Shown here: positions 1-5,421 of the stretch, in pieces
Position numbering within the stretch: the first letter of the stretch is position 1
Layout: every line of letters starts with the position of its first letter
Source of the DNA: Burkholderiales bacterium
GTDB taxonomy: Bacteria > Pseudomonadota > Gammaproteobacteria > Burkholderiales > JACMKV01
NCBI GenBank assembly: GCA_014379915.1
Contig: JACMKV010000416.1
Location: 1 to 5,421, forward strand
Direction: 5' to 3'
Length of the DNA stretch: 5,421 nucleotides
Translations under genes and position numbers: made by a program
Notes under the pieces: model-generated
What the model saw: only the letters and a program-made list of their open reading frames with translations
Databases searched by the model: none
What the model was told of the DNA's origin: nothing

Positions 1-1
1 C

Positions 2-1312
2 GCAACCGAAGCCGATATTACGCGGGCCGGCGAGGCCATCAAGGGCGCGAATTCACCGCGCATCCACACGTTCATCGCGACCTCGCCGATTCACATGCAG
101 AAGAAACTGCGCATGCAGCCCGACCAGGTTTTGGAGCAGGCAGTCAAAGCGGTTAAATGGGCGCGCCATTATACCGACAATGTCGAGTTTTCTCCCGAAG
201 ATGCCGGGCGCTCTGAAATAGACTTTCTCTGTCGCGTTCTTGAAGCAGCAATCGCCGCGGGTGCGACGACGCTGAATATTCCGGATACGGTGGGCTACAA
301 CGTCCCCGAGCAATTCGGCAATTTGATACGCACGCTGCGCGAGCGCATTCCGACTTCCGACAAGGCGATTTTTTCGACGCATTGTCATAACGATCTCGGG
401 CTCGCGGTTGCGAACTCCCTGGCGGGCGTGGTCGCCGGTGCGCGTCAGGTCGAGTGCACGATTAACGGATTAGGCGAGCGCGCCGGTAATGCGGCGCTGG
501 AAGAAATCGTGATGGCGGTGCGCACGCGCCGCGACATATTCCAGTGCGACACGCGCATCGACACGACGCAAATCGTGCCGGCCAGCCGGCTTGTCGCCGG
601 CATCACCGGTTTTGCCGTGCAGCCCAACAAAGCCGTGGTCGGCGCCAATGCGTTTGCGCACGAATCCGGCATACATCAGGACGGCGTTTTGAAAAGCCGC
701 GAGACTTACGAAATCATGCGCGCCGAGGATGTCGGCTGGAACGCGAACAAGCTCGTGCTCGGCAAGCACTCCGGCCGCAACGCGTTCCGCGCGCGCCTGA
801 ATGAGCTCGGCATCGAGCTCGCCTCGGAAGAAGCCGTGAATACCGCGTTTGCGCGCTTCAAGGAACTGGCCGACAAGAAGCACGATATCTTCGACGAAGA
901 CTTGCAGGCGCTGGCTTCCGATGAAGCGGTAAACCAGGTGCAGGAACATTTCAAACTTGTGTCGCTGAAAGCGCAGCTCGAAACCGGCGAATTACCATAC
1001 GCTTCCATCGTGCTGTCTGAAGGCGGCCGCGAAAAACAGGCCGATTCGCGCGGCAGCGGTCCAGTCGATGCGTCGTTCAAGGCGATCGAAAGCATCGTCG
1101 CGAGCGGCGCCGAATTGCAGTTGTTTTCGGTGAATAACATCACCAGCGGCACCGATGCGCAGGGGGAAGTCACGGTGCGATTGCAGAAGTCAGGGCGCAT
1201 TGTGAATGGTCAGGGCGCCGATACCGATATCGTCGTCGCTTCGGCCAAGGCTTACATCAGCGCGTTGAACAAGCTGCACTCCAAGCTCGAGCGCGTGAAT
1301 CCGCAAATGTGA
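2..1312 (+). CDS. leuA: 2-isopropylmalate synthase, C-terminal 436 residues (5' end outside window)
   Basis: LeuA condenses acetyl-CoA with 2-oxoisovalerate to 2-isopropylmalate, the committed step of leucine synthesis, in the cytoplasm. The frame is open from base 2, and the residues before the ATG at 95 (RIHTFIATSPIHMQKK) are conserved LeuA sequence, so that ATG is internal. Fragment residues 127 and 129 are the metal-binding histidines of STHCHNDLG, and residue 163 is the metal-binding Asn in NGLGERAGN. FAHESGIHQDGVLK (about 218-231) and LGKHSGRNAFRARL (about 253-266) follow. From about residue 317 lies the leucine-sensing C-terminal domain, ending with GADTDIVVASAKAYISALNK. By the known spacing of these residues in LeuA, about 75-80 residues are missing, including the TLRDGEQ motif with the first metal-binding Asp. 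The full protein would be about 513 residues, normal for the long bacterial form. No frameshift is seen and it ends in TGA. It converges on terC. Feedback inhibition by leucine is expected from the intact regulatory domain. Confidence 0.97.
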   Translation, partial: ATEADITRAGEAIKGANSPRIHTFIATSPIHMQKKLRMQPDQVLEQAVKAVKWARHYTDNVEFSPEDAGRSEIDFLCRVLEAAIAAGATTLNIPDTVGYNVPEQFGNLIRTLRERIPTSDKAIFSTHCHNDLGLAVANSLAGVVAGARQVECTINGLGERAGNAALEEIVMAVRTRRDIFQCDTRIDTTQIVPASRLVAGITGFAVQPNKAVVGANAFAHESGIHQDGVLKSRETYEIMRAEDVGWNANKLVLGKHSGRNAFRARLNELGIELASEEAVNTAFARFKELADKKHDIFDEDLQALASDEAVNQVQEHFKLVSLKAQLETGELPYASIVLSEGGREKQADSRGSGPVDASFKAIESIVASGAELQLFSVNNITSGTDAQGEVTVRLQKSGRIVNGQGADTDIVVASAKAYISALNKLHSKLERVNPQM

Positions 1313-1333
1313 TGTAAGAAACTTTTCCGCGGC

Positions 1334-1437
1334 GTCATTCGGGAGGCGTTAGCCGAGGAATCTCCTGAGGGCGGAGCCGAAGGATCTGCTTCATTTTCCA
1401 GTATCAAAAGCAGATCCTTCCCTTAGTTCAGGATGAC
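1334..1437. repeat. Degenerate palindromic intergenic repeat
   Basis: This block fills most of the leuA-terC gap. Its core is a perfect 13-bp inverted repeat, GAAGGATCTGCTT (1379-1391) and AAGCAGATCCTTC (1408-1420), around a 16-base loop. The outer ends GTCATTC (1334-1340) and GGATGAC (1431-1437) are near-complementary (one G-T position). The left side holds two tandem versions of one unit: AGCCGAGGAATCT (1351-1363) and AGCCGAAGGATCT (1375-1387), each preceded by a GAGGCG/GGGCGG stretch. The wording (GTCATCCTGA..., GAAGGATCTGCTTTT) resembles short non-coding palindromes scattered through many bacterial genomes; that resemblance is from memory. No reading frame of note lies inside. The stem could form in both convergent transcripts, but neither side is followed by a U-run. 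Confidence 0.7.
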
Positions 1438-1451
1438 TCGTTCAGGGGTTT
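1426..1451. repeat. Imperfect direct repeat, copy 1 of 2
   Basis: This 26-base stretch begins GTTCAGGATGAC and recurs at 1500-1525, a 74-base offset. The first 12 bases are identical and 21 of 26 match overall. Copy 1 overlaps the right end of the palindromic repeat and lies in the gap between leuA and terC. Confidence 0.6.
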
Positions 1452-1499
1452 CGACGATAAGCGGAACCTTACCCTGGATCGGGTCCGGGGCTAAAGACC

Positions 1500-1525
1500 G
1501 TTCAGGATGACATGTTCGGAGGTTC
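1500..1525. repeat. Imperfect direct repeat, copy 2 of 2, overlapping the end of terC
   Basis: This is the second copy of the GTTCAGGATGAC-led 26-base sequence. It covers the terC stop codon (1502-1504) and the codons for the last seven residues (EPPNMSS). The end of the TerC reading frame therefore appears to be supplied or reshaped by repeat sequence. The tail lies beyond the last membrane helix, so this is unlikely to matter for folding. Confidence 0.55.
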
Positions 1526-2215
1526 CTGGATTTCTTCGCTGGCTGGCTGCACTCGTCTGCTCAAAAGCGTACCAATGATGACGACGAACAATGCGCCAGC
1601 CAGCGGCGCAGTCCATTCCGCGAACGGGATAACGTGCTCCGCCCACGGCTGAATCACCGGGTCAGTGACCGCCATATCTCCTGCGACCCATCCCAGCAGT
1701 CCGGCGCCGAGCGTAATGATGATCGGATAGCGATCCATAAAGCGCAGGATCAGCTGGCTACCCCACATGATCAGCGGGATACTCACAACAAGGCCAAAAA
1801 TCAGCAGCAGGATACTGCCGTCCGCCGCCGCGGCGACGGCGACAACGTTATCCAGGCTCATCACGAAATCCGCAATAATGATGGTTCGGATCGCCGCGAT
1901 CAGGCTTTTGCTGCTTGCGATCTCGTGCTCAGTCGGCTTGTCCGGCAGCATCAGCTTGATGCCAATCCATAACAGCAGCGCGGCGCCGATCGCTTTCAGG
2001 TAAGGCAGGTCAAGCAGTGTTACGGCAAAAAAAGTCAGGATGACGCGCAACGAGATCGCGCCAGTGACACCCCAGAAAATCCCCTTCCGGCGTTGCTGCG
2101 GCGGCAGTGAACGACAGGCTAGCGCGATGACAACCGCGTTGTCGCCGCTCAAGACGATGTCGATCGCGATGATTTGCAGCACCGCGACCCAGAATTCCGG
2201 GCTACCGAATTCCAT
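1502..2215 (-). CDS. TerC/YjbE family integral membrane protein, probable metal exporter
   Basis: The 237-residue protein has about seven hydrophobic segments (roughly 8-30, 45-65, 70-90, 105-130, 135-155, 163-183 and 203-220). It shows the TerC internal duplication: IDIVLSGDNAVVIA (about 18-31) and ADFVMSLDNVVAVA (about 115-128), each with paired Asp residues (19/25 and 116/122). In this family these acidic residues are thought to bind the transported metal ion, and studied relatives (Alx, MntP-linked TerC proteins, YjbE) are tied to manganese export. Start GSPEFWVAVLQI and the CRSLPPQQRRKGI loop fit the YjbE branch, which is shorter than the roughly 320-residue Alx branch. The ATG at 2215 has only a weak purine-rich stretch upstream. 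The hydrophilic tail after about 220 overlaps a repeat. The YjbE branch is often under a yybP-ykoY manganese riboswitch; I could not find its GGGGAGUAG core upstream. The substrate here is inferred, and tellurite resistance should not be assumed. Confidence 0.93.
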   Translation of the reverse strand: MEFGSPEFWVAVLQIIAIDIVLSGDNAVVIALACRSLPPQQRRKGIFWGVTGAISLRVILTFFAVTLLDLPYLKAIGAALLLWIGIKLMLPDKPTEHEIASSKSLIAAIRTIIIADFVMSLDNVVAVAAAADGSILLLIFGLVVSIPLIMWGSQLILRFMDRYPIIITLGAGLLGWVAGDMAVTDPVIQPWAEHVIPFAEWTAPLAGALFVVIIGTLLSRRVQPASEEIQEPPNMSS

Positions 2216-2269
2216 AAAGGCGCTTCATAAGGTTGGCTGCCCGGGTAAAGGCGTTTTGCAAAAGTAGTT

Positions 2270-2293
2270 TCGGCTCGCGGCTCTCTGAGCCGA
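2270..2293 (-). promoter_or_regulatory. Small hairpin with alternative pairing in the terC leader
   Basis: TCGGCTC (2270-2276) pairs with GAGCCGA (2287-2293) over a 10-base loop. A second CGGCTC (2278-2283) can pair with the same GAGCCG over a 3-base loop. The two stems exclude each other. The element lies 55-78 bases upstream of the terC ATG. Alternative stems of this kind occur in attenuators, but short GC-rich repeats also arise by chance, so a regulatory role is only a possibility. Confidence 0.25.
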
Positions 2294-2387
2294 TCGCTTC
2301 GGATGTCCCGGCGCGAGAGTGGTTTTGTGTGACTTGTTTCAGTGCGTATGAGAACGAAAGGGCCCGATCTCAGAATACGAGGCGCGC

Positions 2388-2417
2388 TCCTGATCGTCGT
2401 GCGAGGCGACGTCAGGA
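2388..2417 (-). promoter_or_regulatory. Strong hairpin in the fhs-terC gap
   Basis: TCCTGA (2388-2393) plus CGTCG (2395-2399) pair with CGACG (2407-2411) plus TCAGGA (2412-2417). That makes an 11-bp stem with one unpaired T (2394) and a 7-base loop, the most stable-looking structure in the gap. It is about 100 bases past the fhs stop and about 170 bases before terC. No U-run follows on either strand, so it does not fit a standard intrinsic terminator. It could be a transcript-end stabiliser or part of the terC leader. Confidence 0.4.
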
Positions 2418-2456
2418 CTGCCCGTCAACGATTGAAGAATATCGCGTCCTCTCGCC

Positions 2457-2492
2457 AGCGCGAATCACATAGAAGTGGAGAAAATTCGCGCT
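2457..2492 (-). terminator. Hairpin just past the fhs stop, possible transcript end
   Basis: AGCGCGAAT (2457-2465) and ATTCGCGCT (2484-2492) form a perfect 9-bp inverted repeat around an 18-base loop, beginning 21 bases past the fhs stop. The position suits a transcript end or 3'-protecting stem. The lack of a U-run after it and the large loop argue against a textbook intrinsic terminator. Confidence 0.35.
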
Positions 2493-2513
2493 TCCGAAAA
2501 TACGAACAACGGA

Positions 2514-4184
2514 TTAGAACAATCCGACGACCTTGCCCTCATCCGTCAGATCGATCTTGACCGCCGAAGGCACTTTCGGCAGACCTGGCATGGTCATGAT
2601 GTCGCCGCAAACCATGACAATAAACTCCGCGCCGGCGGCGAGCCGCACCTCGCGTATGCCGATGACGTGGCCGGAAGGCGCGCCGCGCAGGCTGGCATCG
2701 GTCGAAAACGAGTATTGTGTTTTTGCCACGCATACCGGGTAATGGCCGTAGCCGTCGTCTTGCAGTTTCTTGATCTGCGAGCGCACCTTGGCGTCGGCGG
2801 AAACGTCCGCAGCGCCGTAGATTTTTTGCGCGACGGTTTTGATCTTGTCCCAAAGCGTCGCGCTCTCTTCGTAGGCGAATCTGAAGTTGGACTTGCCTTT
2901 GTCGGCTAAATCGACAACGACGCGCGCGAGATCGGCCGCGCCCGCTCCACCATCCGACCAGTGCTTGGCAAGGACAACCGGCGCGTCTTTCATTTTCTTC
3001 TGCAGCAGCGCGACTTCGGCGTCGGTATCGAAAGTGAAATGGTTGATCGCGACTACGCACGGCAGGCCGAAATGGTTCGTCATGTTGCTGACGTGGCGTT
3101 CCAGATTGGCAATGCCCTTTTCGAGCGCCTCGAGGTTTTCGTTGTTCAGCTGCTTCAGATCGACGCCGCCGTGATATTTCAGCGCGCGCATGGTCGCGAC
3201 AATTACAACCGCCGAGGGGCGCAAGCCGGATTTGCGGCACTTGATGTCAATGAATTTTTCCGCGCCCAGATCGGCGCCGAAGCCGGCTTCGGTCACGACA
3301 TAGTCGGCTAGCTTCAGCGCAGTCTTGGTCGCGATCACCGAATTGCAACCATGTGCGATATTGGCAAACGGTCCGCCATGGATGAAGGCGGGATTGTTTT
3401 CCAGCGTCTGCACCAGGTTCGGTTTCAGCGCGTCTTTCAGCAGCACGGTCATGGCGCCGTGCGCATTCAGGTCGCGAGCGAGCACTGGTTTCAGTTCGCG
3501 CGTATAGGCGACGACGATATTGCCGAGGCGCTCCTTGAGATCCTTGAACGAAGTCGCAAGGCAGAAAATCGCCATCACTTCGCTTGCTACGACGATGTCG
3601 AAGCCATCCTCGCGCGGAAAGCCGTTACCCGGACCGCCGAGCGAACACACGATATCGCGCAGCGCGCGATCGTTCATGTCGAGCACGCGCTTCCAGGTGA
3701 TGCGGCGTACGTCGATGCCAAGTTCGTTGCCGTGATGAATATGGTTGTCCAGCAGCGCGGCGAGGAGGTTGTTCGCGAGCTGGATTGCATTGAAGTCGCC
3801 GGTAAAATGCAGGTTGATGTCTTCCATCGGCACGACTTGCGCGTAGCCGCCGCCGGCGGCGCCGCCCTTCATGCCGAATACCGGCCCCAGGCTCGGTTCG
3901 CGCAGACACATCACGGCCTTTTTGCCAATTTTATTCAGCGCATCGCCAAGGCCGACGGTCGTCGTCGTTTTGCCTTCGCCGGCCGGTGTCGGGCTGATGG
4001 CCGTCACCAGAATCAGCTTGCCGTCGGGTTTGTCCTTCAGGCTGTCGACATAATCAAGAGAGAGCTTGGCTTTGTAATGGCCGTAGGGCTCTAGATATTC
4101 GTCGCTGATGCCGAGCCGGTCTTTGGCAATGACGGCGATGCGCTGCATCTTGGCTTTCTGGGCTATTTCTATGTCGGATGTCAT
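2514..4184 (-). CDS. fhs: Formate--tetrahydrofolate ligase
   Basis: Fhs uses ATP to join formate to tetrahydrofolate, giving 10-formyl-THF for purines, initiator tRNA and the folate C1 pool; it is a cytoplasmic homotetramer in known cases. Counting from the ATG at 4184 the protein has 556 residues, the normal family length. The ATP-binding loop PTPAGEGKTTTTVGL is at 65-79. The signature GMKGGAAGGGYAQ is at 104-116, followed by EDINLHFTGD. The block ENNPAFIHGGPFANIAHG falls within 259-282. The second signature reads VATMRALKYHGG (329-340), with Met where Val or Ile is usual. The end, GDIMTMPGLPKVPSA then EGKVVGLF, is typical. An in-frame TTG four codons upstream (4196) would give 560 residues, but the ATG start MTSDIEIAQKAKM matches the family N-terminus better, with GGGA nearby as a weak ribosome site. 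The upstream neighbour on the same strand is a formate dehydrogenase, so both use formate. Confidence 0.98.
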   Translation of the reverse strand: MTSDIEIAQKAKMQRIAVIAKDRLGISDEYLEPYGHYKAKLSLDYVDSLKDKPDGKLILVTAISPTPAGEGKTTTTVGLGDALNKIGKKAVMCLREPSLGPVFGMKGGAAGGGYAQVVPMEDINLHFTGDFNAIQLANNLLAALLDNHIHHGNELGIDVRRITWKRVLDMNDRALRDIVCSLGGPGNGFPREDGFDIVVASEVMAIFCLATSFKDLKERLGNIVVAYTRELKPVLARDLNAHGAMTVLLKDALKPNLVQTLENNPAFIHGGPFANIAHGCNSVIATKTALKLADYVVTEAGFGADLGAEKFIDIKCRKSGLRPSAVVIVATMRALKYHGGVDLKQLNNENLEALEKGIANLERHVSNMTNHFGLPCVVAINHFTFDTDAEVALLQKKMKDAPVVLAKHWSDGGAGAADLARVVVDLADKGKSNFRFAYEESATLWDKIKTVAQKIYGAADVSADAKVRSQIKKLQDDGYGHYPVCVAKTQYSFSTDASLRGAPSGHVIGIREVRLAAGAEFIVMVCGDIMTMPGLPKVPSAVKIDLTDEGKVVGLF

Positions 4185-4215
4185 TGTGGTTCCCAAAAAT
4201 AGCTATTAATGGAAT

Positions 4216-4295
4216 CGTTCGTTCCAGGGCGTCGAAGCAGAGCAAAGAACAGCGCCGCAATTGCTTTTTCTCTTTGGCGCTGCTTCGAACGAACG
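4216..4295 (-). promoter_or_regulatory. Long stem-loop in the fhs leader
   Basis: On the plus strand CGTTCGTT (4216-4223) and CGAAGCAG (4233-4240) are together the complement of one continuous 16-base stretch at 4280-4295 (CTGCTTCG then AACGAACG). The result is a 16-bp helix broken only by a 9-base bulge (4224-4232). Inside it, CAGCGCC (4250-4256) can pair with GGCGCTG (4276-4282), competing for three bases of the outer helix, and GCAATTGC (4257-4264) is a palindrome. The helix ends 31 bases before the fhs ATG. It could be a structured 5' leader of fhs, a processing site in a longer transcript, or a small inserted palindrome. It does not match a riboswitch I can recognise. Confidence 0.5.
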
Positions 4296-4320
4296 CAAGA
4301 GGTTATTCACTGCGCAAAGA

Positions 4321-4350
4321 TCTGACGGAACATCCGCCGATCCGGTCAGA
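4321..4350 (-). terminator. Hairpin after the formate dehydrogenase stop, possible terminator
   Basis: TCTGACGGA (4321-4329) pairs with TCC (4341-4343) and GTCAGA (4345-4350), a 9-bp stem with one bulged G (4344) and an 11-base loop. It begins 12 bases past the dehydrogenase stop. On the minus strand the stem is followed by TCTTTGCG, only a weak T-rich stretch, so termination would be partial at best. Confidence 0.35.
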
Positions 4351-4362
4351 CAACCAATCTAC

Positions 4363-5421
4363 TTAGTCGTCGGCGTAAGTCAGAATCTGCCCGCCGCCAT
4401 AGCTCGTCGTCGGCGTAACATTGCCGCCGCGGGTTATGCGCACCGCGCAATACTTGAATTCCGGAATTTTTCCGATCGGATCGAGCGCCGCGTTGGTCAA
4501 CAGATTTGCTGCCGCTTCGTAGTAACAAAACGGAATGAACACGGCGCCGGTCGGCACGCCGTCGTTGGCGCGCGCATAAAGTGCAATTTTGCCGCGCCGC
4601 GATTCGACCGTTATCACGTCGCCGGCGCGCACGCCGATCGCATCGAGATCGAGCGGGTTGATGGTTGCGATCGGCACCGGCTCGATGGAGTCAAGCACGC
4701 CGGAGCGACGCGTCATGCTGCCGGTGTGCCAATGCTCGAGCTGGCGGCCGGTAATCAGCACCATCGGATAGTCGCCGTCCGGTCGCTCGTTGGCCGGGAT
4801 AATATCGGCCGGGACGAAACGGCCGCGCCCGCTCGGGGTCGGAAAGTCTTCGACGAACACGACCAGTTCGCCGGGATCGCCTTCCTGCTCGCACGGATAA
4901 GTCACCGAGCTGTCGCGCTCGAGCCGCCCCCAGGTGATACCGGCGATACTCGGCATGGCCTTGCGCATTTCGTTGAATACGTCGGACACGTCGCCGTAGT
5001 TCCAATCGACGCCGAGCCGTTTCGCCAACTGCTGGATAATCCATAGATCGGGCTTGGCGTCACCCGGCGCATCCAGCGCCTGGCGGCCAAGCTGAACCAT
5101 GCGGTCGGTATTGGTAAAGGTGCCGGTTTTTTCCGGGAACGCCGTCGCCGGCAATATGACGTCGGCAAGATACGCGGTCTCGGTCAGGAAGATGTCTTGC
5201 ACGACCAGACAATCGAGCGCGGCAAGCGCGGCGCGCGCGTGGCTGGCGTCGGGATCGGACATCGCCGGGTTTTCGCCCATGATGTACATGCCATGCAGTT
5301 TGCCGGCATGCACGGCGTCCATGATTTCGACGACCGTCAGGCCAGGATTTGGATCGAGCTTCTGGCCCCACAGTTTCTCGAATTTGGCGCGAATAGTGTC
5401 GTCATCGACGCGCTGATAATC
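4363..5421 (-). CDS. fdsA: Formate dehydrogenase alpha (molybdopterin) subunit, C-terminal 352 residues (5' end outside window)
   Basis: The alpha subunit carries the molybdenum bis-guanine-dinucleotide site where formate is oxidised to CO2; electrons pass by Fe-S clusters to partner subunits. The frame is open to the right edge. Fragment residues 44-58 (GMYIMGENPAMSDPD) and 73-110 (VVQDIFLTETAYLADV to GTFTNTDRMVQ) are hallmarks of the family. FPTPSGRGRF (about 193-202) precedes the C-terminal dinucleotide-binding domain (about 218-330), with TGRQLEHWHTGSMTRRS (224-240). The last part, DPIGKIPEFKYCAVRI, resembles the soluble NAD-linked FdsA proteins, which run to about 950 residues. The Mo-binding Cys or Sec and the N-terminal Fe-S domains lie outside the window, so the exact subtype (FdsA or another FdhA/FdhF) is unsettled. 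The stop is TAA at 4363-4365. No fdsC or fdsD follows, unlike the fdsGBACD order of Cupriavidus; fhs comes next instead. The call as formate dehydrogenase is firm; the symbol is tentative. Confidence 0.92.
   Translation of the reverse strand, partial: DYQRVDDDTIRAKFEKLWGQKLDPNPGLTVVEIMDAVHAGKLHGMYIMGENPAMSDPDASHARAALAALDCLVVQDIFLTETAYLADVILPATAFPEKTGTFTNTDRMVQLGRQALDAPGDAKPDLWIIQQLAKRLGVDWNYGDVSDVFNEMRKAMPSIAGITWGRLERDSSVTYPCEQEGDPGELVVFVEDFPTPSGRGRFVPADIIPANERPDGDYPMVLITGRQLEHWHTGSMTRRSGVLDSIEPVPIATINPLDLDAIGVRAGDVITVESRRGKIALYARANDGVPTGAVFIPFCYYEAAANLLTNAALDPIGKIPEFKYCAVRITRGGNVTPTTSYGGGQILTYADD

Larger units (their letters stand above)
2216..2513. other. 298-base gene-free gap between fhs and terC, with three hairpins
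   Basis: No reading frame here looks like a protein: short open frames on the plus strand have arginine-rich, low-complexity translations and use non-ATG or unsupported starts. On the minus strand this is the 3' side of fhs and the 5' leader of terC. It holds three separate inverted repeats (2457-2492, 2388-2417 and 2270-2293, each listed). I see no convincing -35/-10 pair; TTGACG (complement of 2423-2428) has no fitting -10 at the right distance. Confidence 0.6.

Noticed and set aside
470..1200. Overlapping minus-strand open frames across leuA
   Set aside because: They are shadows of a clear leuA reading frame, with no family resemblance or ribosome site.
95..1312. leuA starting at the ATG at base 95
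   Set aside because: The same frame is open to the left edge, and the residues before it are conserved LeuA sequence, so this Met is internal.
2400..2428. Sigma-70 promoter led by TTGACG for terC
   Set aside because: The hexamer at the -10 spacing reads CTCGCA and the area lies in a hairpin.
2216..2513. yybP-ykoY manganese riboswitch before terC
   Set aside because: Expected from the family, but the GGGGAGUAG and CAACA-type cores are not present on the minus strand by eye.
2233..2560. Short plus-strand open frames in the fhs-terC gap
   Set aside because: They have a TTG start or no ribosome site, Arg-rich translations, and one runs into the fhs 3' end.
3351..4094. 247-codon open frame on the plus strand
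   Set aside because: It is antisense to the fhs core, with a translation of no recognisable family; it is a by-product of GC-rich codon use.
4185..4362. ZTP (pfl) riboswitch before fhs
   Set aside because: This class is known near folate C1 genes, but the conserved CCGCCUGGGC end is absent; the nearest text, GACGCCCTGG, lies in a bulge and does not fit the fold.
4261..5046. 261-codon open frame on the plus strand
   Set aside because: It mostly lies opposite the formate dehydrogenase gene, and its His/Arg-rich translation resembles no family I know.
1..5421. CRISPR array, tRNA, rRNA, insertion sequence or transposase
   Set aside because: No regularly spaced repeats, no cloverleaf-like segment and no transposase-like protein were seen.

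Overview
The window looks like chromosome of a betaproteobacterium. The evidence is protein resemblance: the LeuA C-terminus, the YjbE-type TerC and the FdsA-like formate dehydrogenase all read like betaproteobacterial versions, in moderately GC-rich DNA with dense coding. This is a judgement from recalled family sequences, not a search result. Four protein genes are present, two of them cut by the window edges, and three intergenic gaps hold inverted repeats.

Layout from left to right. Bases 2-1312 (+) are the last 436 codons of leuA (2-isopropylmalate synthase, leucine synthesis); its start lies off the left edge. Bases 1313-1501 hold a degenerate palindromic repeat with a 13-bp perfect stem, between the converging ends of leuA and terC. 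Bases 1502-2215 (-) encode a complete seven-helix TerC/YjbE-type membrane protein. Bases 2216-2513 are a gene-free stretch with three hairpins. Bases 2514-4184 (-) encode a complete formate--tetrahydrofolate ligase (fhs). Bases 4185-4362 are a structured gap. Bases 4363-5421 (-) are the C-terminal 352 residues of a molybdopterin formate dehydrogenase alpha subunit, whose start lies off the right edge.

The formate dehydrogenase gene and fhs lie in the same direction and form a small C1 locus. One enzyme oxidises formate to CO2 (and in some relatives reduces CO2 to formate); the other ligates formate to tetrahydrofolate for purine, formyl-Met, serine and methyl metabolism. The 178-base gap, with a possible terminator and a long stem upstream of fhs, suggests separate or attenuated expression rather than a tightly coupled operon. 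terC lies downstream on the same strand, but 298 bases away and with no clear functional tie. leuA is unrelated and convergent.

I see no new multi-gene system here. The genes are standard families, and the items worth checking are the non-coding structures and the formate gene pairing.
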